The notes under the pieces are model-generated. The model saw only the letters and a list, made by a program, of their open reading frames with translations, was not told the origin of the DNA and ran no database searches. A DNA stretch of 6,224 bases from Candidatus Hydromicrobium americanum (lineage in GTDB: Bacteria > Actinomycetota > Humimicrobiia > Humimicrobiales > Humimicrobiaceae), in assembly GCA_002779205.1 (NCBI GenBank), contig PEXF01000150.1, positions 1 to 6,224 on the forward strand, in the 5' to 3' direction. How positions within the stretch are numbered: position 1 is the first letter of the stretch; every line of letters begins with the position of its first letter. Made by a program: the position numbers and the translations under genes. Positions 1 to 5,636 of this stretch are shown piece after piece.

Positions 1-729
1 TCATAATTCCATCCTATACCCGTCATAAGCTACTATCACATTAATTTTTCCTTCCGTATACTCCTCCAGCCTGCCTGCAAGTTCTTTTTTATCCATAGTA
101 ACTATTTGTTTGCCACAGTGTGTCACAATTAATCTGCCAATATTATATTTTTTACACCAACCTATTATAGTCTTAACCCTGGTATGTCCGTATAATCTGT
201 CATCTTTCCTTCTGACCATATTTATATTAAGACTGGAACCATCAGCAATAAGTAAATCGACATCCTTGAATACTACGCCCTTATCTTCCTCAAAATCCAG
301 AATATCCGGGGCATAAATTAAAGTCTTATCACCTTTAATTTTATATCCCACCGCAGGGCACCTCAGGGAATGAGTAACTTTGTGTGCAACTACTTTTAAA
401 TCTTTAAGCCTATACTCTTTGCTGTCTTTAATAATCCTGTAATCTTTAGGCTTATATTTACTGTAGTCAAGGGCAATTCTGGTTAAATAGACCGGGATAT
501 TTATCCTATTTTCATCTTCAAGTGTCCATATATAATGGTCGGGATGGGTATGAGTTATTAAAATGAAATCAAAATCATTTATTTTATTTATCAGTTGTGG
601 ATTATATTTTATACCGAAATCAATAAGTGCGCTTGTTTTTTTATACCTTATAATTAGAGATGAGTGATACTTATGTTCTGCGCTGCTTTCTTCAATCTCA
701 CCTCTTGTGCCTGGAAACTCGATTATCAT
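1..729 (-). CDS. Metallo-beta-lactamase-fold hydrolase, substrate unknown
   Basis: A complete 242-residue protein with the metallo-beta-lactamase fold, probably a cytoplasmic two-metal (usually zinc) hydrolase. Seen: the signature THTHPDH at residues 59-65 gives ligands H60, H62, D64 and H65. H120 (VTHS), D142 (YAPD) and H204 (VTHCG) fit the remaining ligands, and D163 (IADGS) and H182 (GHT) are further polar candidates. No signal peptide or membrane segment is visible. The 'PAVGYKI...YAPD' stretch recalls the RNase Z/PhnP branch of the superfamily, which cleaves phosphodiesters, but that is a loose resemblance and I assign no substrate. The ATG lies 7 nt after the pheT stop with only a weak SD, suggesting translational coupling at the end of the operon. 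This gene is not a standard partner of pheST. The stop (TGA) is the first codon of the window, so any operon terminator lies outside. Confidence 0.85.
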   Translation of the reverse strand: MIIEFPGTRGEIEESSAEHKYHSSLIIRYKKTSALIDFGIKYNPQLINKINDFDFILITHTHPDHYIWTLEDENRINIPVYLTRIALDYSKYKPKDYRIIKDSKEYRLKDLKVVAHKVTHSLRCPAVGYKIKGDKTLIYAPDILDFEEDKGVVFKDVDLLIADGSSLNINMVRRKDDRLYGHTRVKTIIGWCKKYNIGRLIVTHCGKQIVTMDKKELAGRLEEYTEGKINVIVAYDGYRMEL

Positions 730-736
730 ATCTTAT

Positions 737-3142
737 TTATTCTCTAATCCTGGCATTAAATTTCCTGCCTAAACTTTCCAGTATTCTATTTACTATTATC
801 TCTATCTCTGTGTCCTTTAAAGTTCTGGCGTCATCCCTGAAACTCAGGGAGTAAGCCATACTTTTCTTGTCCTTTTCTATCTGTTCCCCTCTGTATATAT
901 CAAAAAGTCTTATCTTTTTAAGCAGTTCTGTCCCGCTTTCTTTTATTTCATTTACAATATCTTCACTCTTTATTTTATTATCAACTACAATCGCAAGATC
1001 AATATCTATAGAAGGAAATGCAGGTACGAATTTATATTTTTTGGTCTCTTTTATATTATTTATAAATTTATCCATATCCAGTTCCATATAATAGGCATCC
1101 TGTCCGGTTTCAGTCTCCTCTATTATTACCGGGTGAATTTTGCCAATTATTCCCACATCCAGATCCTCAATGTTGACTATTCCGCTGATCCTGGGGTGGA
1201 AAAATCTGTACTGTCTCTCTTTTATCCTTAAACTGCCATAAGGATAATATCTCTTGCATATAAATTCTAAAATACCTTTCAGATCATAAAAATCAAAAGC
1301 TCTTTCCTCTTCATCCCATCCTTTCTGTGCTGCTTTTCCGGTTAACATCACGCCGAGCATATTTATTTCAAAAGGCAATTTACCAGAACTGTTTTTCTTG
1401 AAAACTTTTGATATCTCAAATATTCCAATATCTTTTATATTATGGTTAATGTTATCTTTAATATTTTTCATAAGTGCCGGAAGAAGCATTGGCCTTAACA
1501 GCTTGAAATCTTCATTAATAGGATTTAATATCTCTACATTATTCTTATACCCATCTTCCAGATTTATTTTAAATTTTTTAAGTGATTCAGCGCTAATAAA
1601 AGAATAGTTTATAACTTCAACCAATCCAATATAACAAAGAGCCTGTCTGATATCTTTAATTGTTTTCTGATATAGACTATATTTTCCACGCCTGTTGCTT
1701 GCTGAAGTAGGAATAGAATCCAGCCTGTCGTACCCATAAATTCTTGCTACTTCTTCAACAAGATCGATCTCTCTTTCAAGATCTTCATATCTAAAAGAAG
1801 GAACGGTTGCCTCTATGATATTATCTTTTATTCTGTTACTGATTTTTAAATTTGTAAGAATGCCGGATATCAAACCTGCATCAATATCTTTGCCCAGAAC
1901 CTGGCCAACCTTGCCTACTCTTAAATTAATCTTTCTTTCTCTTTTTACTTTTTTAAAATTATCATATATACATTCTTCCGTTTTAAAATTGGCCACTTTT
2001 TCCAGTAGATCTTCAAACCTTCTTATTGTAAATACAGTAAGCATTGGGTCAATTTTTTTTTCAAACCTGTTTGAAGCTTCCGACCGGAGCCCAATTTTTT
2101 TAGAAGTCCTCATTATGGAAGGTCCGTAAAAATTTGCCGATTCCAACAGGACATTTTTTGTATTCTCACTTATTTCAGTATCCTTTCCACCCATTATACC
2201 GGCAATAGCCACAGCTTTATCTTCATCTGCTATTACCAGTGCATCATCATCCAGTATCCTTATGGAATCATCAATAGTTTTTATGTTCTCCCCTTTTCTT
2301 GCTCTTCTGACTATAATCTTATTTGAATATAACATGTCTTTATCAAAAGCATGCAGCGGTTGACCTGTTTCCAGCATAACATAATTAGTGAGGTCAACAA
2401 TCAAATCTACTGGTCTTACATCACATAGGATAAGCCTGTTTTTAAGCCATTGAGGCGACTGGATGTTGGGTATATTTCTAAAAAGTTTTGCCGAATATCT
2501 TGGGCAAAGATTATAATCATCTATTTCAATTTTAAATTTAGAATCTATATTCAGTCTTTTTTGAAAATCATATTTACCAGTTATAAGTTCAGCGCCAATT
2601 AAAGTGCTGATTTCTCTTGCAATTCCTATTACACTCAGGCAATCAGGCCTATTGGGCGTAATCTCAAGCTCCAGTACAACATCATCCAGACCAACTGATT
2701 TTGAGAAACTGTCACCTATTTTACAGTTATTATCAAGAATCATTATACCTTCTGATTCAGAAGAAAGACCTAATTCCATTTCTGAGCACATCATTCCTTC
2801 GGAAATTTGACCTCTTATCTTATTTTTTCTTATAATAATATTTTTAATTTTTGCTCCGGGCAGCGCAACGGCAACTCTATCTTCCTTTTTAAAATTTTTA
2901 GCGCCACAAACTATGTTCAGCTTACTTGAGCCAATGTCCACTTCACATAATGATAATTTACTAGAATCAGGATGAGGAGAAAAATCAACGACTCTACCAA
3001 TAACTATATCCTTATATTTATCACCTATATATTCAACTTTTTTTACTTCAGTTCCACTCATAGTCAGAGCGCTTGCAATATTTTCAGGTTCAAGCCTTTC
3101 AGCATTTAAAAATTCGCCTATCCAGTTTAATGTTACTTTCAA
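737..3142 (-). CDS. pheT: Phenylalanine--tRNA ligase beta subunit
   Basis: Beta subunit of the alpha2-beta2 phenylalanyl-tRNA synthetase; it binds tRNA-Phe and edits mischarged Tyr-tRNA-Phe. About 801 residues, normal for bacterial PheT. Domains in order: N-terminal MKVTLNWIGEF; an EMAP-type OB-fold tRNA-binding domain at about 43-150 (GRVVDFSPHPDSSKL, GQISEGMMCSEMELG); the B3/4 editing domain at about 210-370 (DLTNYVMLETGQPLHAFD, GIMGG, RSEASNRFEK); B5 at about 400-473 (EREIDLVEEVARIYGYDRL); a catalytic-like core; and a C-terminal anticodon-binding FDX-ACB domain from about 700 (FPSIDIDLAIVVD, FDIYRGEQI). The start is TTG at 3142: an in-frame TAA stands two codons upstream and the N-terminus matches the family exactly. 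Its SD (GAGGG, 11 nt upstream) is poorly spaced, so expression may be modest or coupled. It lies 99 nt after pheS. Confidence 0.97.
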   Translation of the reverse strand: MKVTLNWIGEFLNAERLEPENIASALTMSGTEVKKVEYIGDKYKDIVIGRVVDFSPHPDSSKLSLCEVDIGSSKLNIVCGAKNFKKEDRVAVALPGAKIKNIIIRKNKIRGQISEGMMCSEMELGLSSESEGIMILDNNCKIGDSFSKSVGLDDVVLELEITPNRPDCLSVIGIAREISTLIGAELITGKYDFQKRLNIDSKFKIEIDDYNLCPRYSAKLFRNIPNIQSPQWLKNRLILCDVRPVDLIVDLTNYVMLETGQPLHAFDKDMLYSNKIIVRRARKGENIKTIDDSIRILDDDALVIADEDKAVAIAGIMGGKDTEISENTKNVLLESANFYGPSIMRTSKKIGLRSEASNRFEKKIDPMLTVFTIRRFEDLLEKVANFKTEECIYDNFKKVKRERKINLRVGKVGQVLGKDIDAGLISGILTNLKISNRIKDNIIEATVPSFRYEDLEREIDLVEEVARIYGYDRLDSIPTSASNRRGKYSLYQKTIKDIRQALCYIGLVEVINYSFISAESLKKFKINLEDGYKNNVEILNPINEDFKLLRPMLLPALMKNIKDNINHNIKDIGIFEISKVFKKNSSGKLPFEINMLGVMLTGKAAQKGWDEEERAFDFYDLKGILEFICKRYYPYGSLRIKERQYRFFHPRISGIVNIEDLDVGIIGKIHPVIIEETETGQDAYYMELDMDKFINNIKETKKYKFVPAFPSIDIDLAIVVDNKIKSEDIVNEIKESGTELLKKIRLFDIYRGEQIEKDKKSMAYSLSFRDDARTLKDTEIEIIVNRILESLGRKFNARIRE

Positions 3143-3197
3143 TCTTTAAGCTTCCCTCTCTATTAAATATTTCCTTAAGATAAAGATCATTTTAAAA

Positions 3198-3211
3198 GAT
3201 AACCGGTTATC
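3198..3211. repeat. 14-bp perfect palindrome in the pheS-pheT spacer
   Basis: GATAACCGGTTATC is a perfect inverted repeat. As RNA on the minus strand it could form a 5-bp stem with a CCGG tetraloop, followed by TTTT. The stem and U-run are too short for a convincing terminator. It could be a weak attenuator, an RNA-processing or stability element, or a protein-binding palindrome. Confidence 0.5.
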
Positions 3212-3217
3212 AAACAT

Positions 3218-3235
3218 ATATCAGATTAATGATAT
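3218..3235 (-). repeat. 6-bp inverted repeat just downstream of pheS
   Basis: On the minus strand, ATATCA and TGATAT flank a 6-nt loop (TTAATC), 6 nt after the end of pheS and 6 nt before the 14-bp palindrome. The stem is all A-T except one C-G pair type at its inner end, so it is weak alone. Its interest is that two hairpins stand back to back in the longest spacer between the operon's genes. Confidence 0.4.
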
Positions 3236-3241
3236 TGGAAG

Positions 3242-4288
3242 TTAAAATTGATTGATAAATCTCAGGTCATTTTCGAAAAATAACCTTAAATCATCAATGC
3301 CATACCTTAACATGCAAATTCTCTCTATACCCATTCCAAAGGCAAAACCACTAACTTCTTCCGGATTATATCCTACAAATGAATATAGATTCGGATCTAC
3401 CATTCCAGCCCCAAGAATTTCAAGCCATCCAGACCCTGAACATACCCTGCATCCTTTCCCACCACAAATATTGCAGGAAACATCAACTTCAGCACTTGGT
3501 TCTGTAAACGGAAAATAATGAGGCCTGAATCTGACTTTCCGGTCCTTTCCAAAAATTTCATGGGCAAATGTTTCAAGTGTCCATTTAAGGTTACCGAAAT
3601 TTATGCCTTTATCTATTACCAGGCCCTCTATCTGAGTAAACATAGGAGTGTGTGATACATCATAATCTCTTCTATAAACTTTCCCCGGTACTATTATTAG
3701 TAAAGGAGGCTTGTGACTTTCCATATATCTTATCTGAACTGGTGAAGTATGAGTCCTCATTAATATATCTTTGGAAATAAAGAATGTATCATGTAGAGAC
3801 CTGGCTGGATGGCCCCTGGGAGTGTTTAATGCTTCAAAATTATAATAATCAGTTTCCACTTCGGGACCTTCCGCTATTTCGAACCCCATCCCGATAAAAA
3901 TTTCTTCAATTTCTTCAACAACCTGGGAAATGATATTCTTTCTACCCGTACCGGTGCTTCTTCCCGGCAGTGACAGATCTATACTTTCTTTCCTTAGTTT
4001 ATTTTCATACTCAATATTTTTAAAAATTTTTTCTTTTTTTAGAATATCTGATTCTACTTTATTTCGCGCAGTATTTGATTTTTTGCCAGCTATTGGTTTA
4101 ATATCATCGGGTAAATCACCAATGTTCTTTAAAGTTTTAATTAAAAAACTTTTTTTCCCAATATATTTTGTTCTTATCTTATCTAATTCAATTAAATTTT
4201 TTACCGTTTCTAATTCTCTGGTAAAATTATCCAGTTCTGTCTTTATCTTTTTTTCTAACTGGTCTATATTTTTTTCTTTTTTACTCAT
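3242..4288 (-). CDS. pheS: Phenylalanine--tRNA ligase alpha subunit
   Basis: Catalytic alpha subunit of phenylalanyl-tRNA synthetase, a class II enzyme joining Phe to tRNA-Phe using ATP. From ATG 4288 it has 348 residues, close to the family norm of about 340. Residues 1-100 form the lysine-rich coiled-coil tRNA-binding arm. The catalytic domain shows HPARSLHDTFFI at 160-171, RTHTSPVQIR at 178-187, motif 2 (GKVYRRD...FTQIEGL) at 202-223, a CxxC...CxxC cluster (C272, C275, C280, C283) before GWLEILGAGM, and motif 3 GFAFGMGIERICML at 314-327, including the Ala of the Phe pocket. An in-frame TTG at 4315 would overlap rplT; I prefer ATG 4288, 4 nt after the rplT stop. Neither start has a clear SD, so translation probably depends on ribosomes finishing rplT. 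No T-box or separate promoter is visible. Confidence 0.97.
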   Translation of the reverse strand: MSKKEKNIDQLEKKIKTELDNFTRELETVKNLIELDKIRTKYIGKKSFLIKTLKNIGDLPDDIKPIAGKKSNTARNKVESDILKKEKIFKNIEYENKLRKESIDLSLPGRSTGTGRKNIISQVVEEIEEIFIGMGFEIAEGPEVETDYYNFEALNTPRGHPARSLHDTFFISKDILMRTHTSPVQIRYMESHKPPLLIIVPGKVYRRDYDVSHTPMFTQIEGLVIDKGINFGNLKWTLETFAHEIFGKDRKVRFRPHYFPFTEPSAEVDVSCNICGGKGCRVCSGSGWLEILGAGMVDPNLYSFVGYNPEEVSGFAFGMGIERICMLRYGIDDLRLFFENDLRFINQF

Positions 4289-4292
4289 AATT

Positions 4293-4649
4293 TTATACAA
4301 GTTGTTTCTTTGCAATTTCAGTTAATTTTTGAAAAGCATTGGGATCGCTTACTGCAAGTTCTGATAATATTTTTCTATTAATATCAACACTTGCTTTCTT
4401 CAGTCCATTTATAAATTCATTGTATGAAATTCCATTTATCCTGGCTGCAGCGTTGATTCTGGTAATCCATAACCTCCTGAAATTTCTTTTATTATTCTTT
4501 CTATCCCTGTATGCATAGCTCATTGATTTGAGCAGTTGCTCTTTAGCAATTTTATAACTCCTGCTTTTAGAGCCGTAGTATCCTCTTGCTTCTTTTAATA
4601 CTTTCTTATGTTTTCTTCTTTTGACCTGTCCCCTTTTAACTCTGACCAT
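4293..4649 (-). CDS. rplT: 50S ribosomal protein L20
   Basis: Ribosomal protein L20, an early 50S assembly protein that binds 23S rRNA and in many bacteria represses its own operon. Seen: a basic N-terminal extension (VRVKRGQVKRRKHKKVLKEA), then GYYGSKSRSYKIAKEQ, the YRDRKNNKRNFRRLWITRINAA core, and a C-terminal globular domain ending KKQLV. I choose ATG 4649, giving 118 residues and the family start M-(A/V)-RVKRG. A GTG at 4658 is in frame but would add three unusual residues and sits inside the purine-rich SD (AAGGGG, 8 nt before the ATG). It follows rpmI by 16 nt. The C-terminal domain is the part that would recognise a leader RNA mimic of its 23S site, consistent with the attenuator upstream of infC. 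Confidence 0.97.
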   Translation of the reverse strand: MVRVKRGQVKRRKHKKVLKEARGYYGSKSRSYKIAKEQLLKSMSYAYRDRKNNKRNFRRLWITRINAAARINGISYNEFINGLKKASVDINRKILSELAVSDPNAFQKLTEIAKKQLV

Positions 4650-4665
4650 TTTAATCACCCCTTCC

Positions 4666-4860
4666 TTATCTGCCTAACAGTCTTCTTACTTTTTTCTTAT
4701 CTGCAGCAGAAACTTCTTGTTTTCTCCCTAACCGCCTTTTTCTTTCAGCATTCTTTTTAGTCAGAATATGACCTTTATATGCTTTTACCCTGACAATCTT
4801 TCCGCTCCCTGTAACTTTAAATCTTTTAGCAGCACCTCTATGAGTTTTAATTTTCGGCAT
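4666..4860 (-). CDS. rpmI: 50S ribosomal protein L35
   Basis: Ribosomal protein L35, a small, very basic component of the large subunit. The 64-residue product has the whole family pattern: MPKIKTHRGAAKRFKVTGSGK at the N-terminus, then KAYKGHILTKKNAERKRRLG and a lysine/arginine-rich tail ending RRLLGR. Length is normal (about 64-66). The ATG has an AAGGA SD with 7-nt spacing. It lies 46 nt after infC and ahead of rplT, the usual bacterial order. No cysteine pair is present, so no zinc ribbon is expected. Confidence 0.97.
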   Translation of the reverse strand: MPKIKTHRGAAKRFKVTGSGKIVRVKAYKGHILTKKNAERKRRLGRKQEVSAADKKKVRRLLGR

Positions 4861-4906
4861 AATAACATCCTTCCAATTTGATTTATACGAGATAACAATT
4901 TTATTT

Positions 4907-5467
4907 TTAAACTGGTGCCAAAATCGTAATTATATTGTATCCATCCAGCTTGGGTTCTAACTCCAGCACACATTTATCTTCTAATTCTTCTATCAACTTA
5001 TCCAGAATATTCATCCCGAGTTCTTTATGCACTATTTCTCTGCCTCTGAACATAACTGTTATTTTCACCTTATGACCGCTTTTCAAGAATTTTTCTATTT
5101 GCCTTTTTTTAGTATTAAGATCATTGATATCTATTTTTGGTCTTAACTTGATTTCTTTTATAATAATCTGGGATTGCTTCTTTTTCTTTAATTTTTCTGA
5201 TATCTCAAGTTGATATCTATATTTTCCATAATCCATTATTTTGCAGACAGGTGGATCGCTTTTAGGTGAAATTTCAACCAAATCAAGGCCTCTTTCCACA
5301 GCAGTTTTTAGTGCTTCTTTAACCGGAACTATTCCAATCTGGTTACCATCTTCCGCAATTAATCTAACATCAGGTACTCTAATTTGTTCGTTTACACGAG
5401 TTCTCTTGCTGTTATTAAAATTACACCTCCTTAAATATTTTTGAAAAAAAATAGGCAGACAGATCAT
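4907..5467 (-). CDS. infC: Translation initiation factor IF-3; start codon unresolved
   Basis: IF-3 binds the 30S subunit, prevents premature 50S joining and checks start-codon pairing. The N-domain (RVNEQIRVPDVRLIAEDGNQ, then GLDLVEISPKSDPPVCKIMDYGKYRY), a lysine-rich linker and the C-domain (KEIKLRPKID, HKVKITVMFRGREI) are all intact. The interval given is the frame from its only ATG, at 5467, directly after an in-frame TAG; this would make 186 residues. I doubt that start: it lies in the leader terminator hairpin, upstream of a near-perfect SD at 5433-5424 that would be translated as part of the protein. Family homology begins near codon 24, so about 168-170 residues are expected, starting just past the SD. 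No ATG, GTG, TTG, ATT or ATA is in frame there; ATT (5421) and ATA (5415) are in another frame. Either a base is missing from the sequence or initiation is non-standard. Confidence 0.93.
   Translation of the reverse strand: MICLPIFFQKYLRRCNFNNSKRTRVNEQIRVPDVRLIAEDGNQIGIVPVKEALKTAVERGLDLVEISPKSDPPVCKIMDYGKYRYQLEISEKLKKKKQSQIIIKEIKLRPKIDINDLNTKKRQIEKFLKSGHKVKITVMFRGREIVHKELGMNILDKLIEELEDKCVLELEPKLDGYNIITILAPV
5424..5433 (-). promoter_or_regulatory. Strong Shine-Dalgarno site of infC
   Basis: TAAGGAGGTG is complementary over ten bases to the usual 3' end of bacterial 16S rRNA. It marks where infC translation should start, within about 4-10 nt downstream. That region offers AUU at 5421 and AUA at 5415, the rare start-codon types known for infC in other bacteria, but both are out of the infC frame. 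In the infC frame this site would read as tandem AGG codons. Confidence 0.85.
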
Positions 5468-5475
5468 CTACCCAT
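5444..5475 (-). terminator. Rho-independent terminator in the infC leader
   Basis: On the minus strand, ATGGGTAGA (5475-5467) pairs with TCTGCCTAT (5459-5451): nine base pairs, two of them G-U, around a 7-nt loop. Seven T residues (5450-5444) follow directly. The infC SD begins 10 nt later, so read-through is required to express the operon from the upstream promoter. This is the layout of an attenuator, not of a terminator for the upstream gene. Confidence 0.75.
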
Positions 5476-5551
5476 TTATTTAAACTTAAATATAAATAAC
5501 CAAATTAACAAGTTTAAAAAACTGCCACCTGGTGAGAAATAGATGATTTCT
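5463..5551 (-). promoter_or_regulatory. Predicted attenuator leader (L20-leader-like) with antiterminator
   Basis: Two mutually exclusive folds can be drawn. In one, AGAAAT (5551-5546) pairs with ATTTCT (5540-5535) around a 5-nt loop and the terminator at 5475-5444 is free to form. In the other, ATCATCTA (5547-5540) pairs with TAGATGAT (5470-5463), extended by three G-U pairs (5539-5537 with 5473-5471); this uses the terminator's 5' arm and blocks it. A further hairpin, TTTAAACTT (5518-5510) with AAGTTTAAA (5487-5479), fits inside the antiterminator and is compatible with both states. Known: in Bacillus subtilis L20 represses infC-rpmI-rplT by transcription attenuation in the leader. Inferred: the same control here. 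I did not identify the L20 contact residues. Confidence 0.6.
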
Positions 5552-5607
5552 ACTTATTTTTTCTATTTTTACTATTTTTTCAACAATTTTATATTAATAT
5601 TTTTGGA

Positions 5608-5636
5608 ATTATACTAATTATTAATTATTTTGTCTA
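5608..5636 (-). promoter_or_regulatory. Sigma-70/sigma-A type promoter of the infC operon
   Basis: TAGACA (5636-5631, five of six matches to TTGACA), a 17-bp spacer and a perfect TATAAT (5613-5608). Transcription should start near 5601, giving a leader of about 170 nt before the infC SD. The -35 box contains the TAG stop of the upstream radical SAM gene. The spacer holds a 14-bp A-T palindrome (AATAATTAATTATT, 5629-5616), which may be a chance result of composition or an operator. Confidence 0.7.

Noticed and set aside
1815..2129. 104-codon hydrophobic open frame on the plus strand
   Set aside because: Antisense to pheT, with no SD or family resemblance; apparent membrane character is a composition artefact.
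3143..3241. Promoter for pheT in the spacer (TTGATA in the palindrome)
   Set aside because: No acceptable -10 box occurs at 16-18 nt; the nearest TAAAAT is only about 13 nt away.
3930..4325. 131-codon open frame on the plus strand
   Set aside because: It lies antisense to pheS and the end of rplT. Its Phe/Ser/Leu-rich translation is what lysine/asparagine-rich coding sequence gives when read backwards.
4861..4906. Promoter before rpmI around a TATAAA-like box
   Set aside because: The corresponding -35 hexamer is poor and the sequence is simply A-T rich.
4785..4973. 62-codon minus-strand frame across the infC-rpmI junction
   Set aside because: It overlaps the end of infC and the start of rpmI in another frame, both certain genes, and resembles nothing known.
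5464..5475. Tiny leader peptide ATG-GGT-AGA-TGA
   Set aside because: It has no SD and lies inside the terminator stem and loop; four codons by chance is more likely.
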